DNA from: Synanceia verrucosa
Taxonomy: Eukaryota > Chordata > Actinopteri > Perciformes > Synanceiidae
Assembly (NCBI GenBank): GCA_029721515.1
Contig: CM056562.1
Location: 7,614,767-7,678,766 of the forward strand
Direction of reading: 5' to 3'
Length of the DNA: 64,000 nt
Below the pieces are notes generated by a model, which had not been told where the DNA came from, did no database searches, and saw only the letters and a program-made list of their open reading frames with translations. The position numbers and the translations under genes were made by a program. Positions 10,005-22,600 of this stretch are shown piece after piece. The first letter of the stretch is position 1; each line of letters opens with the position of its first letter.

Positions 10005-12925
10005 AACCAACTCACTGTTTTAACCATACACTCGATCTGGTCCTGACCTATGGCATTGAAGTGGAACATTTATCAGTCCACCAACAGAATTCCTTTCTAT
10101 CAACCCATTACTTGTTAACCTTTGAATTTTTACTTCTGGACTACACTCCATCAGGTAAATCAGTGTACACTAGTTTGTTTAGTTTGTACTGTTTATCTGA
10201 TAGTGCTGTAGCAAAGTTTAAGGATATAATTCCATTAGCTTTTAATTCAATGCCTAACCATGATATACTTGGGGGCTCAGACTTGACTCAAATTGATAAT
10301 TTGGTAGATAGTGCTTCAGACTCTCTGCGAGCATCTCTAGACTCTGTTGCTCCTCTAAAAAAGAAGCTAGTAAAGCACAGAAAGTTGGCTCCATGGTATA
10401 ACCCTCACACCCGCAGTTTAAAGCAAGCAGCAAGAAGATTTGAAAGGAAGTGGCGTTTAACCGGTCTGCAAGAGTCTCGCCTGGACTGGCATGATAGTCT
10501 GAAAGCTTATAGGAAGGCTCTCCGTAAGGCCGGAGCAGCTTATTATTCATCATTAATAGAGGAAAATAAAAACAACCCCAGGTTTCTTTTCAGCACTGTA
10601 GCCAGGCTGACAGAGAGCCACAGCTCGATTGAACCATCTATTCCCATAACCCTCAGTAGTAGTGACTTCATGAGCTTCTTTAATGAGAAGATTATAACTA
10701 TTAGGGAGAAAATCAGTCACACTGTGCCTTTAACTGAAACTACTTTGTCTTTAAACACAAGAAGCTTAGAACCCATTGAAGAACTTGATGTATATTTGGA
10801 CTGCTTTTCTCCCATAGACCTCCACAAACTGACTTCAATGACTTCCTCATCTAAGCCTTCTGCCTAGCCTTCTACCGTCTCTTAGATCCCATCCCAACTT
10901 CACTGCTTAAAAGTTTTACTGTTACTGAGCACCTCTTTATTAAACATGATCAACTTATCTTTGCTGTCAGGCTATGTACCTCAGTCATTTAAAGTAGAAG
11001 TAATCAAACCTCTTCTGAAGAAGCCCGGTCTTGATCCTGAAGTTTTAGCCAGCTATAGACCAATATCCAACCTTCCTTTTCTCTCTAAGATCCTTGAGAA
11101 AGCAGTGTGCAGCCAGCTGTGTGACTTCCTCCGGAACAATAATCTATTTGAGGACTTTCAGTCAGGATTTAGAAAATATCATAGCACTGAGACTGCTCTG
11201 GTGAAAATTACGTTAATGATGAGTCCTCCATGCACTCCAAAGTCAGTTATGGAGTTCCTCAAGGTTCTGTGCTTGGGCCAATTTTATTCACTTTATATAT
11301 GCTTCCTTTAGGCAATGTTATCAGAAAACACTCCATAAACTTTCACTGTCATGCAAATGATACTCAGCTATATTTGTCATTCAAGTCAGACGAATCCAGC
11401 CAGTTAACTCCAAACATGTCTTAAGGATATAAAAACTTGGATGACGGACAATTTCCTGTTGTTAAATTCAGACAAAACTGAAGTTATTCTAATTGGCCCC
11501 AAAAATCTCAGAAATAAACTATCTGATGACTTATTTACTCTAGATGGCTTTGCACCAGCCTCGAGCACCACTGTTAGGAATCTAGGGGTAATTTTTGACC
11601 AAGATATGTCCTTCAAAGTCCACATGAAACAAACAGCTAGAACTGTTTTTTCCATCTGTGTAACATTGCAAAAATCAGGCATATTCTCTCTCAAATCGAT
11701 GTAGAAAAATTAGTCCATGCATTTGTAACTTCTAGGCTGGACTATTGCAATGCCTTATTATCAGGCTGCCTTAAAAGTCTATCAAGACGCTCCAGCTGGT
11801 CCAGAATGCTGCAGCACGTGTTCTGACCAGAACCAAAAAAAGAGAACATAGCTGTGTCCCAATTCAGGGTCTGCATCCTTCGGAGGACCCAGCCTTCGCG
11901 GTCCTCCTTCGGAGGCACCTCCGAAGGCAACGTCAACCGTCGGTAAATGGGACGGTCTAGCCTTCGGAGCATTTCCTGATTGCGTCACGACGTTGTAACG
12001 TCTGCTCCCCAAGCCCGGGAAAAACACACACTCGCGACAAAATATGCACGAAAAGACAACGGACATATCACAGGACACATAACGGACAGACGACAATTAA
12101 AACACGACAACAATGGACCCAGAAATTGTGATTTTTTTCTCCTCGTATCAACAGGTTAGCCTTAAGCTAACGTTAAAAAGCTGGCTCTACATTCCTGTGA
12201 TGTTAGCGTTATTAACTTTAACAATTGTCCCTTAACAATTGTAAGGCCATTTTAACTCTGGCGTTAAGGAAAAACATGTACATTTAAAAGTGAACTCCGC
12301 ACCAGTGCCGCTGCTGTTGCTGTCGTTAGCCGCCATTGTAGACAAAACAGACGCGCAAAGCATCTTGGGATATGGGAGGCCGCGAAGGATAGTAGTAGTG
12401 CATCCTCCGAATTCGGGGGAAAGGAGGACGCATTTGGAGGCTGCATTTGGAGGATCCTTCGAGTTTGAACGAATTGGGACAGCCTTCGCGCAGCTTTGTG
12501 AGTGGCCTTCAAATGCGCACTTCGAAGGATGCACACCCTGAATTGGGACACAGCTCATATTTGTCCGGTGTTAGCCTCTCTGCACTGGCTTCCTGTAAAA
12601 TCTAGAATAGAATTTAAAATCCTCCTCCTCACCTACAAGGCACTGAATGGTCAGGCACCATCTTATTTTAAAGAGCTAATAGTGCCTTATAATCCAGCTA
12701 GAACTCTGCACTCTCAGAATGCAGGACTATTAAAGGTTCCTTGGGTTTATAAAAGTAGAATGGGAGCTAGAGCTTTCAGTTATCAAGCTCTTCCTCTGTG
12801 GAACAAACTCCCTCTTTCAGTCCAGGAGGCAGACACCATCCCCTTATTCAAGAGTAGGCTTAAGACTTTCCTTTTTGATAGTGCTTCTAGTTAGGACTGA
12901 TCCAAGGCTGACTCAGGCTATATTT
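10005..12925 (+). pseudogene. non-LTR retrotransposon (L2/CR1/Rex-like) ORF2 fragment, interrupted
   Basis: The frame starts inside the endonuclease tail (HTLDLVLTYGIEVEHL) and runs through a linker (LAPWYNPHTRSLKQAARRFE) at 10370..10430. It reaches the RT fingers (SYRPISNLPFLSKILEK, about 11050) and then jumps at about 11218 to SYGVPQGSVLGPILFTLYM, so the palm segment with the first catalytic Asp is deleted. The second catalytic box, normally an ADD-type motif, reads HANDTQLYLS. The C-terminal part (SPVLASLHWLPVKSRIEFK) resumes after the MITE at 11850..12555 and ends near 12891. Several frameshifts exist. It has neither a 5' end nor a 3' tail. Its right end abuts the truncated exon 1 of sulfotransferase copy A. 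Confidence 0.85.
11850..12555. mobile_element. 706-bp MITE with perfect 21-bp TIRs, nested in the LINE
   Basis: The ends are exact inverted repeats beginning AGCTGTGTCCCAATTCAGGG, and the LINE reading frame resumes across it. Flanks are GAACAT on the left and CATATT on the right, consistent with a 3-bp CAT target duplication as in PIF/Harbinger-type elements. Subterminal copies of CCTTCGGAGGA-like motifs occur at both ends. It encodes no protein I recognise, so it is non-autonomous. Confidence 0.85.
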
Positions 12926-13259
12926 CTTCACCAGCTGCTTCATGTCCATTAAATTCTTTCAGACTCTTTCAGGAGACTTCAGCGGCTGCTGTTGTGCTGC
13001 TGGGCAGGATGGCTGTAGGACTGGGCTGAGAGGGCCGGACAGTGATCAAAAGCCCCTTCATGTCCCACATCAGGACGTAGGAAGTCATAATGAGGAATGT
13101 CAGCATTAAACCAATCAGGAAACCGAACACTTTGACTTTTGGGAAGCTCTGTGGGTTTTTTGGAGGAGCCCGCTTGATGTCTTGGTTTCCAGTCTCGTAT
13201 TTGTGGCTAAAGTAAAACAATGTCTTGATGAACCTTTTCCCACAGTTCTGAGCCATGAT

Positions 13260-14738
13260 CAAGCTGTGGACGTCTAAGATCTAGAGGTCGTAGGTGTGGA
13301 GGTCGCAGGTAGAGAGAGTAGAAATAACGTATTATTTGTTTTTGATCTGTGAACATCGGTCAGCTTTTCTTCAAAAGTGCCTTCCTTTGAAGTATTTCAG
13401 TGATCTCCCAAATTTTCAATATTGGGATATTTTAGAGACAATTCTTTTGGGAATTGATGGAGTCTATGAAGAGGGCAGCTTTTCTGATACAAACACTGGG
13501 GGCATCAAAGATTAGATTCAATTACAAACACTGTAACAAGAGGACAAAGTCACTGTGATGTCACCCATTGTTTTGTTTTTTGCAACCAGAAGTTACACAA
13601 GGGGGTGGAGCTCAGTGCAACACTGACCATTATATTGCGATTGAAATGGTTCAAATTAATATCCATGAATCGAAAAGGGCTTCATGTTTTAAGGCAAAAA
13701 CACTGAGAATTCCCTGACCGGACTGAGTGATTGAAATGATAAACACATGCTGACAATGTTTATTGAAGTACTATACTATATTACATTGTCTTCTATACAC
13801 AGGGCAGTTTTGGGGAACCAAATGAGCCACCCCCTGCAGACTATACAGTAGCTATACAGCTATGCTAGAAATAATGAATTTACATTTTAGAATTGGAAAT
13901 TGTCTTCAGCACACATGAATGTAATTTGTAGAATAGGCCACTGTCAAGAAGTACGAATTATAAAAATTTGTGTGAGATGCTTCTTTCCAGTCGCACATCC
14001 TCAGACAGTGGTCAAGGTGACAGTATATTAAAAGGTGATTCAGTGTTAAATGTTGTCTTATGCATTTGTGATGTCACTTCCTGTTTTTTTTAACACTAAC
14101 TCTTCCATCTTGTTTCAGGTACCTTGACTTCCTGTCTTTGCGTGTTCTCCCACCATGATGACTGTCTGTCCCACCCATTTGTTTCCACCTGCATTCCCTT
14201 ATCATGTGTATTTATAGTACTTGTCTCCCTCTCAACGACAGTGACTTGTGGTGATTTTTTTCTTGTATTTCTAGGAAGGTTTTCCTGCTGTTTAACAAGT
14301 CTGCATCTGACTCACCCTGATGAGACCAATTTTCCTGTGTAAACCCAGTGTTACAGAGAAATCTTACAGATCTCCAGTGGGGAGCTGAAGCCACATCTAA
14401 ATAATTTGGTGTTGTTGTGTTGAATCTTTATGCAAAATGTTCAAATTGAAAATAAATATAGGGTACAGATATGTTCCTTACAGCTGTGTACTGTCCTCTC
14501 AATGTGTTATGCTGCGCTAGCATTAACAATGATTAAACAGTCAACCAAATGTCAAAAACCAAAAGGATGAGCGTCCTTGCTCCTTTATTAACTTCCACAG
14601 GTTGACAACAGTGAATTTGAGTGAAACTGGATAAAGTAAGAAAGACGGCATTATATCACATCCCATGTGACTATGATCTATGTTTAGCGACCACGCTAAC
14701 GTACGGCCAGCGATCTTAGCACCACTAATGCGATCATA
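13260..14738. repeat. upstream flank of copy A, shared with unit B (26940..28262)
   Basis: Runs nearly collinear with unit B. It contains no gene. A pyrimidine-rich LTR-like segment (about 14085..14340, with TTCCTGTCTTTGCGT and CCCTTATCATGTGTATTTATAGTAC) is present in both units at the same place, so it predates the duplication. Part of the flank around 13420..13700 also recurs upstream of copy C at about 48360..48700. Confidence 0.7.
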
Positions 14739-15714
14739 CACTCTATTGCCAAAAGTATTCGCCCACCTGCCTTGACTCGCTTATTAACTTAAGTGACATC
14801 TCATTCCTAATCCATAGGGTTCAATATGATGTCAGTCCACCCTTTGCAGCTATAACAGCTTCAGCTCTTCTGGGAAGGCTGTCCACAAGGTTTGAGGTCA
14901 CACACTGATGTTGGACGAGAAGGCCTGGCTCTTCGTCTCTGCTCTAATTCATCCCAAAGGTGTTTTATTGGGTTGAGGTCAGGACTCTGTGCAGGCCAGT
15001 CAAGTTCATCCACACAAGACTCTCATCCATGTTTTTGTGGACCTTACTTTGTGCACTGGTGCACAGTCATGTTGGAAGAGGAAGGGGCCAGCTCTAAACT
15101 GTTCCCACAAAGCTGGGAGCATGGAATTGCATCTCCACTGCTCTAGAGTCCAGTGGCGGCGTGCTTTACACCACTGCATCCGATGCTGTGCATTGCACTT
15201 GGTGATGTATGGCTTGGATGCAGCTGCTCGGCCATGGAAACCCATTCCATGAAGCTCTCTGTGCACTGTTCTTGAGCTAATCTGAAGGCCACATGAAGTT
15301 TGGAGGTCTGTAGTGATTGACTCTGCAGAAAGTTGGTGACCCCTTCACACTACAATATGTGCCTCAGCATCTGTTGACCCCACTCCGTCAGTTTACATGG
15401 TCTACCACTTTGTGGCTGAGTTGCTGTCGTTCCCAAACACTTCCACGTTCTTACAATACAGCTGACAGTTGACTGTGGAATATTTAGGAGCGAGGAAATT
15501 TCATAACTGGATTTGTTGCACAGGTGGCATCCTATCACAGTTCCACACTGGAATTCACTGAGCTCCTGAGAGCGACCCATTCTTTCATAAATGTTTGTAA
15601 AAACAGTCTGCATGCCTAGGTGGTTGATTTTATACACCTGTGGCTATGGAAGTGATTGGAACACCTGATTCTGATTATTTGGATGGGTGAGCGAATACTT
15701 TTGGCAATATAGTG
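14739..15714 (-). mobile_element. Tc1-like transposon, internally deleted (976 bp)
   Basis: Termini are CACTCTATTGCCAAAAGTATTCGC on the left and the matching GCGAATACTTTTGGCAATATAGTG on the right, each flanked by TA. On the minus strand the frame opens with MGRSQELSEFQCGTVIGC and the paired-like helix-turn-helix region (15637 to 15350). It then loses the middle of the transposase. The second catalytic Asp is kept in FLFQHDCAPVHK (about 15080..15045), but the block with the first Asp is deleted. It is the same family as the longer copy at 55869..57095. Unit B has no element at the equivalent place. Confidence 0.9.
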
Positions 15715-17940
15715 TATATACATACTCACACACACATATATAATTAGAAACAAAGCATCCAACAGTAGTTCAGTGTCAAACATCTTATCGCTAAGTGGAG
15801 CACTGTGTTGCTCATGGGTATTTAGGACACATATTTATCTGTGTAATCAAAGCTTATTGGTCACTAACGCTCACTTGTGTCATGTCCATGTAGAACATGG
15901 TGTAATAGATACAGCTAAGCTCACCAAAGCATTTTCATGCCAACTTGCCACATAATGGCAATTCGCACCTCCCAGTAAATACAACCTTAACAAATCAAAA
16001 ATCACTGCTTAGGTTCAAACAGTGAGGCCACATCATAAAGAATGAGTTTTCAGAGGTGGCTATGTTCCAGGACTCTACACCATTCCAGTGAAGTCTGCTG
16101 AGCCTCATCCTGCTGATTCCCATGAATTGCAATGTTTAAAATAATTGAGTCATATGTCTAATGGGCCTTAGTAATTGTATCATTACAATCACAGGTAGAA
16201 TATAGATTATTGAAAGACTAGCTTGCTTTTTTTACATTTTATTAAGTAGGATAAACCCCTTGAGAGGAATCCTCTCGTTTTCAAGGGGGTCCTAGATGAA
16301 CTTGAAACACCCTCTTATCAACTTTTTGTTGATAAGGACAGTCTTTAATGGTAACAAAGCAGCATGTTCTTACTCTATATTGTTGCTAAAAGATGCAGAG
16401 TCTCATGATGGAACCATCCATTAACATCTGAGCAGCATGACTCCTCTGTCTGATCACTTTATTCCCCTGATTAACTTGATCACAAAGTGCAACAGAGGGT
16501 GGCAAAATGTTCAGCCATGTGAACGTGTTCAACTGGAGGGCATTAAGCTTTGAACACATTCAACTGGTTTTGAACGTGGTAGACAATATACGGCTGTAAA
16601 TGCTATGTACATATATGCACAATGTGACATGTATTAGCTTGATCGCACTGGATTGATTGCTTCACGAGCTCTTGCATGCCAAAATCTATTCACACACACC
16701 CAGTATGACTCTCAAGGGGAGTGAGAGGTAAAACTAATCAGTAATTCTAATTTTTCAACATTTATTATTGTACTCACATAACATAAAAATTTCTTTTGAC
16801 AGCAGGTTGGTCTCTCTAGTCTTCCGATCTCTCTATCTCTATCAGGAGCTCATCCTGATTATATTCTTGAGGGACCTTTTGCTCCACCCACTCACTGTGA
16901 CCAAAATGCATAAATAAATGGAATGGTGAGTGTGGCTTTCTTTTCCTGCAGAAGATGGTCAAAAACCTTCAGTAATTCACCCCGCAAAGACGGATGTGAG
17001 TGGAGACCGGGTGAGCTGCTGCCAGATATGGCTACTGCTCAGGCAAACTGGTTGAAGCTGGTGGTGACTGTTATCACACAGCTCAAGGGGAAAAGGGAAG
17101 CAACACATACCAGAATGTTTTTGGTATAATGTTTAAGTTATTTATTCTCAGGATTTACGAAACGAGCAGAAAATGGTCTGTTGAGTGCCGCTTAACTGAA
17201 AGAAATGTCATCAATAGTTATGGATACAACAAAAAGGAGCATCACCCGCTAAACCTAGTGTGGCTAACAATAGCAATACATCAGGTGTCTGGTTGGTATC
17301 ACTTTACTCCCAACTTCTACCTTGCCCACATTTCTTACCACAGTTCACTCAGATAAGATAACACAGGAAACACTCGGGGCCAAAAAACATGAGGCCAGCT
17401 GATCAAAGACAAAAGGCAGCAAAGCCAACAGAGTACAGCTATTTAAGCACAGATGCTCTGGAAGGTGTTCGATGGTTGGAGGAGCTTGTCCGACGCCGCA
17501 CTAATCCGATCACCAGCAGGAACCAGGAAGTAGTGGGTCTTGCGGCAGCCAATCCTCAGCAAGGGATCGCACATCCAGCTTAACATAATATAGTTGCGCA
17601 ACACAAATACACATACCCAGATAATGGAGAAGGCCGAGAACAGTGACCGAGTGTTATATCTCTATGATGGCCATGAGGGACTTTTCCTGCTGGCCTACTG
17701 CTCCTTGAGCAATGACCACCTGGCACAGTCGATCTGCCTCCATGGGGTCTATCTTAGCATGGTAATTGTGTTAGGTTTTTTTTTCTGGAAGACCCCAAAA
17801 CAGAGAGTGGCAATTAAAAAGTTTATCAGTTCAAAGAATGTGCAATAATGATAGCATGGAGCAGCCTTGGGTAGTGGAGGCAGGCAGTCGGATAAAGAAG
17901 GCTTTGGTGGTGGAGAGTAGACATGGAGCAGCTGTTATGT
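15715..17940. repeat. upstream flank of copy A shared with units B and (partly) C
   Basis: No recognised gene. It is collinear with 28270..30158 in unit B; the stretch around 16330..16500 also recurs near 50530..50700 upstream of copy C. Two short open frames are kept in both A and B: 16923..17129 (29401..29604 in B) with the shared core GELLPDM.TAQANWLKLVVT, and 17625..17767 starting MEKAENSDRVLYLYDGHEG, split by the DIRS element in B. Because the duplication is recent, conservation is weak evidence for function. Confidence 0.5.
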
Positions 17941-18330
17941 CAAGCCAGGTCATGTTAAGTGTGTTTTTTGTCCCATGTTTATTTATTGTCGTGTCACATT
18001 TTATTATTTATATATGGAGGTAACTGTCTCTCTTCCTGTTCCAGCCACGTCACTTCCTGCCCTCCTGTTTCCTGCATCTGGTTGATTGTCTGTCCTTCCC
18101 CTATTTCTAGCTGTTCCCCATTTCCTCATGTATTAAATGTCTGCATTTCCCCGGTCCTGTGCCAGTTCGCCACAACTTGCTGTTTCCTAGTGAGAGTCAG
18201 TCAAGTCCGTGTATGTGCTGTGAGTCCTGTGAGCTCGTTTGTTTGTCACTTTGTTGTAGTGTTAATGTGAGTGGAGTAAGTTACTGCATGCATATGGACG
18301 AGCTTAATCGTACAATAAAGGCACTGAAAA
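17940..18330 (+). repeat. gypsy-type LTR-like fragment
   Basis: Has the same kind of layout as the LTRs at 7436 and 22487: GTCATGTTAAGTGTG near the start, TTCCTGCCCTCCTGTTTCC in the middle and TTCCTCATGTATTAAATGTC as a likely TATA region. No coding sequence accompanies it. The borders are uncertain. Confidence 0.4.
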
Positions 18331-19695
18331 CATATCAAATTCATGTGCACAGGCTAAGGATTGTATAGGGAGTGGATTCGTGAATATGTTAGGAACCCCT
18401 GGCTTAAGACATTGTTAATCTACTTTGTGCCGCTGCTGTACGATATCATATTGTATTCATGTCCTGCTTGAGAATTTTCCGCCGGGATTTCACCCGGAAG
18501 TGGAAGGAGGCGCCGACGCCATCATAAATAGTAATGTTGTTGCCGGAAAAGTCATGTTAGAGACAAAGACATGGAGTTCATGCCGCCAGATATTTTATTG
18601 TTGTTGTTAAGTAGCCGTCAACCATAAGTAGTTCTTACAGCAATTGTTGAAAGGACTACAGCGCCACCCAGTGTAGCAGAGTCAGCTAGATCACTGACCA
18701 AACTCCATGCATACTTGGATTTTGGGACAGACCACCCGCTGAGCTGCAACATCGAATTTGGCAAAATCTAGTGCGGTCCTACCATGTGACATCAGTGAGT
18801 GTCAGTGTAGTGTGTTTTACCTCCTCACCTTGTGAGCAATTCTTAGTTTTCTAGTTAGTTTAATGTTCCCTTTTCCCTACTTCCTTGTGAAGCACTTTTG
18901 GTGTCTAGTCGGCTCTAGTGTAGCTTAGTATCCTTCTTCTTAGAGAATTGTCTGTTTCTTCTGTTTTTATAAATAAAACATTATTTTTATTTAATCTTTT
19001 GTTTGAGTTATGCTTTTGGGTTCTACCACACACATGCACTGTAAGAAGACAGATGAGCTTGGATGAGGCTGGGGTTTTATAGAGAGACTTGATTATGAAT
19101 AAGCTTCAGGTGCACCTCATCAAATGTCTACTATGAGTCTGATTTCCGGGATAGACTCAAGTTTGTTGCTATGAAGAAATAAACTCCACTGACCTCTATC
19201 TCAAGTGACTTCTTTGGATTCCAGTATTTCTTAAACTGAAGAAGATTCTCATCTATCTGCTGGCCCAGATCTGATTTTTGATCCATCTCAGTTTGTCCTT
19301 TAATGCACTGCAATCATTTTTATTTTTTGTGTGGTTTCAGCTTAAATATTTGGATCTGACTCCATTATAAACATATTTATTCGTCTGGTGACTAACATGC
19401 CCAAAATGTATATTGTACCTGTATGGCCTTATATATGAAATCCTCAAAACTGAGAAAAGAAAATATAATTTCTATACACACTGTGTAATGTCACGGTGTG
19501 TTTGCGTGTGGAGCTACTGAGGTTTTGTGCTTTAGTGCCCTCCTGTGCCCACCTATTCAGATGTTCAGACCTCCATATACCACATTCACAACTATGTACA
19601 CCACATACCAGTTTTCCCACTGTGCTTTTCTATCAATAGGTATTCCCACAGCTTCTTGCTTTTGTTCATCCATGTCCATGTTTATTCTTCATCCT
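18330..19695. other. spacer between unit A and the 3' end of copy B
   Basis: No coding signal. 18880..19540 recurs at 36390..36730 downstream of copy C (for example GAAGCACTTTTGGTG, AGTCGGCTCT, and the run before CAGTGTGTTTGC), with parts missing in one or the other. These are the 3' flanks duplicated with the gene. 18470..18820 contains GC-rich unique-looking DNA I cannot place. Confidence 0.5.
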
Positions 19696-22600
19696 TCAGG
19701 TGTTCCTCCAGAGGAAGGCCTCATTGGCCAAAACAGTGGCCAGTTTATGGTTGAAGGGCTGGTAAAATTCCCTGAGGAGGTCTCTGGTGGCTTGAAGCAT
19801 AGCGCCCAGTTTTCTGTTTGCTATCCGTCGTGTGTTAGACTTGGGCTGTTTGATCAGTGCTGTCTCCACCTGCTGTGACATAGGACCTGCAGGAAGAAGG
19901 TCAGAGTCCTTCATAATACAGAGGTTAAGAAAACCTGATGGACAAACACACAGCAAGGAAGATAAAGGTGCTTTCTGGATACTTACCCACACTCAGAAAA
20001 TCAAAAACTTTCTTGATGGTCTCTGTGAGGTTGGCAGCGTAGTCCTCAAATTTAACCACCAGAATCTGCTCCCTCTGGAAAACCGTGAGCCAGTCCAGCA
20101 AAAAGATGACGTACATGCCCAGAGTTATCCTCGTCTGCATGGGGAATTGAGATACAGTAATGGCGAAAGAAGAGAGACAGAGAAGACTCCAGGGACAGAG
20201 AAGACTTCAGGTCTGTGTGTTTGGCTTTAAGAGTCTAGTCGGGCGTTGCGCATCCAATGACAAAACTCATTGGCCAATCAGTGGAAGGCAGTCGGTTGAC
20301 GTCACATTTTAGTATAGCTTGGAACCAGGGCTGAGGAGGTACGAAAAAAGTACCTAGTACCAGTAGTAGTATTGGAAACCGTGTAGAGCCGTGCATGTGG
20401 AAAAGTGCCATAGCAACATCCAGGGGAAGTTTTTGAAATGGGCCGTTGCCCAGGGCGGCATTGTTGGGGGGGGGGGTGACCTGACTGCTCACACTGTACG
20501 TCCATACACGGCAAATCAGACTCTTTTATGGGTAGGTAGCTGAGGCGGAAACAGCGTCGCAACTACCTACTTTTCTGTTTTATTCCCCTGTGAGCTTTCC
20601 TTTCTGCCTCTCCTTCAGCTCCCTCTCATCACATGACAGCACAACTCAAATAATATGGAATATTATAATGGAATTTCCATGCTCGAAGTCAGAATTTAAA
20701 TCAGAACCTCCGTGAAGTCAGATCTCCATCTAGGAAAGTCGGATTAATCTCACCAACCTGACATAGAATTCATGCTATCTGCTACATGTTTTGTTGTAAG
20801 GCTGGAAGAGCTGCGAGCACTAAACTTTGAGGTCACATAAATTGAACTCCAAGTTCCGACATCTAGTGAACACATCACAAGGGAAACTCTCACTCCCCAG
20901 GGTCCTAAAGAGGAACTGGTAGCAGTTTGTGCATGTAGATTAGACCATTGTCTAATATATACATACATAGGGCTGTTCGCCCAGGGCACCAAATAGGGTT
21001 GGACCACCCCTGATTAGGGGCAACAATAGACAGATCTCAAAACTCAAATTATTCTTGAGGGAGTGCTGGATGTATGATGAAAGATTCACATGAAAACTGA
21101 TATTCAAACAGTTTGAGAACATTGTTTCAGCTGACCGGCATAGCATTGAAGAAGATGGTGTCATAGACGCAGAAACGAATTGACCTCTCAGACAGGCAGG
21201 ACTGAAACAGCCGCATAGAGTCTACGACCCTCTGATGGAAGTCCTCTACTGACTTTTTGGTCTTCTTGAAGTACAGGTAGTCAGAATAAAGTCTGGAATA
21301 TAGATAGATAGAAATAGAGCTGTCAACCAGTTTGAACTATGAAAGGACATTTAGCTGGATCTCTCTATGATCACCTCTCTACTGGATCTCTGAGAATCAG
21401 AATGATTTTGGCATCAGGCTGGACCGCATGGATGAAATCCTGGGTCAGGAACGGAGGCCCTGTCTCCTCCCTCTCTCCGAGATTGTAGAACCAGGCTTGA
21501 TTGTCCCATAAAGTAGATGCACTGGCTTCACCTGTGAAACCCAAATAAGGAGCAACCAAAGTCAAGTAGCACATTTTCATGAGAGGAAACCTACATGTAC
21601 AACATCAATACACATTAAAGTAACAATGTGTAAAATAGAGAGAAATTGAATATAGTATTATGAAAAAACACTGTGGACCCAGCTGTGCTCAGGTAACACC
21701 AAAGGAAAAGGACGAATGGACCAGATTATTCCATATGATGCACAATGTACGGTAGCAATACCAAGCCGTACCCACACAAACACTTTAACATGTGTTCACC
21801 TGTTATGAGCAATAAGCGGTGGTCTCCAGATGAGTTTCCACTGATTCCTTCGTGGATGTTGTGGGCTGCCAAGTCAAACAGATCCAGGTAGTCTTCCACA
21901 GGGACACGTTTCTGGAGGCCATCTGTGAAAAGGGTATAACCTGCACCCCGAAGGCAGAACATCAATACCATCATTATGTACACTTTTGTGTACTGTTGTT
22001 TGTACCTTAAAGAAAAAGTTTATAAATCATACATATATAGAACTGTTTGTATACAATCAATAAACACCATCCATCTCCATACCAAAGCGTCTCCTGTTCC
22101 ACCAGTGGGGCTCCTTTATTGTGTTGAACTTGATCTCTGGATGCAGCAGCAGCCTGTTGTACAAATCAGTTGTGCCGCACTTCTGCAGGCCAACAATGTA
22201 GAAGAATGGTAGGCAGCGCAGACGAAACTGCTTTCCACCTCTGTGGAGTAAATGCTGGTGGAAGTTGGTCCTCAGGAGGTTAAATGCAGCCTTGTGGATG
22301 TCTGAGCGCGTAGTGAAGAGGTTCCTCTTGTATGGCTCAATGCCAACTTCAACAGAGAACTCCTGATACCAGCAAGGGCTCTTGATGCCAGGCAGGAAAT
22401 GGCGAGGGATGACAGACAACTGCAGAGTGGAACAAATGGAATCAGAAATCTCTCCTGTTTTGCTGTTTTATTATCTGTGTAGGTTATGTCATGCCTGGTC
22501 TGTCTGTTTTAATTAAGTTATGCTTTTTTGTCCTGTGCCTGCATATTTCTGGTTTTATTTTGAAGTAATTCTGCCTCCCTCTTGTTTCAGGTGTTTTTGC

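Larger units (their letters stand above)
6071..13259 (-). pseudogene. carbohydrate sulfotransferase 15-like, copy A (broken)
   Basis: Same exon order as copies B and C. Exon 1 is at about 12926..13259, exon 2 at 7031..7367, exon 3 at 6741..6881, exon 4 at 6312..6468 and exon 5 at 6071..6234. Exons 2 to 4 are open, keep intact splice borders and retain both PAPS-binding motifs (GQPKCGTT and RDPVER). Three lesions kill it. Exon 5 is 164 bp instead of 157 because of a 7-bp insertion near 6208..6218, which shifts the frame into an early stop. The 3' part of exon 1, encoding the luminal stem, is lost at the junction with the LINE fragment, and the remaining exon end is scrambled. Exons 6 and 7 are absent from the window. 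Exon 2 differs from copy B at about 20 of 337 positions by eye, so the A/B duplication is recent. The missing exons could lie left of the window, but the frameshift alone makes a full enzyme unlikely. Confidence 0.85.

Noticed and set aside
12232..12558. Minus-strand open frames of about 100 codons
   Set aside because: They fall wholly inside the MITE at 11850..12555 and have no domain content.
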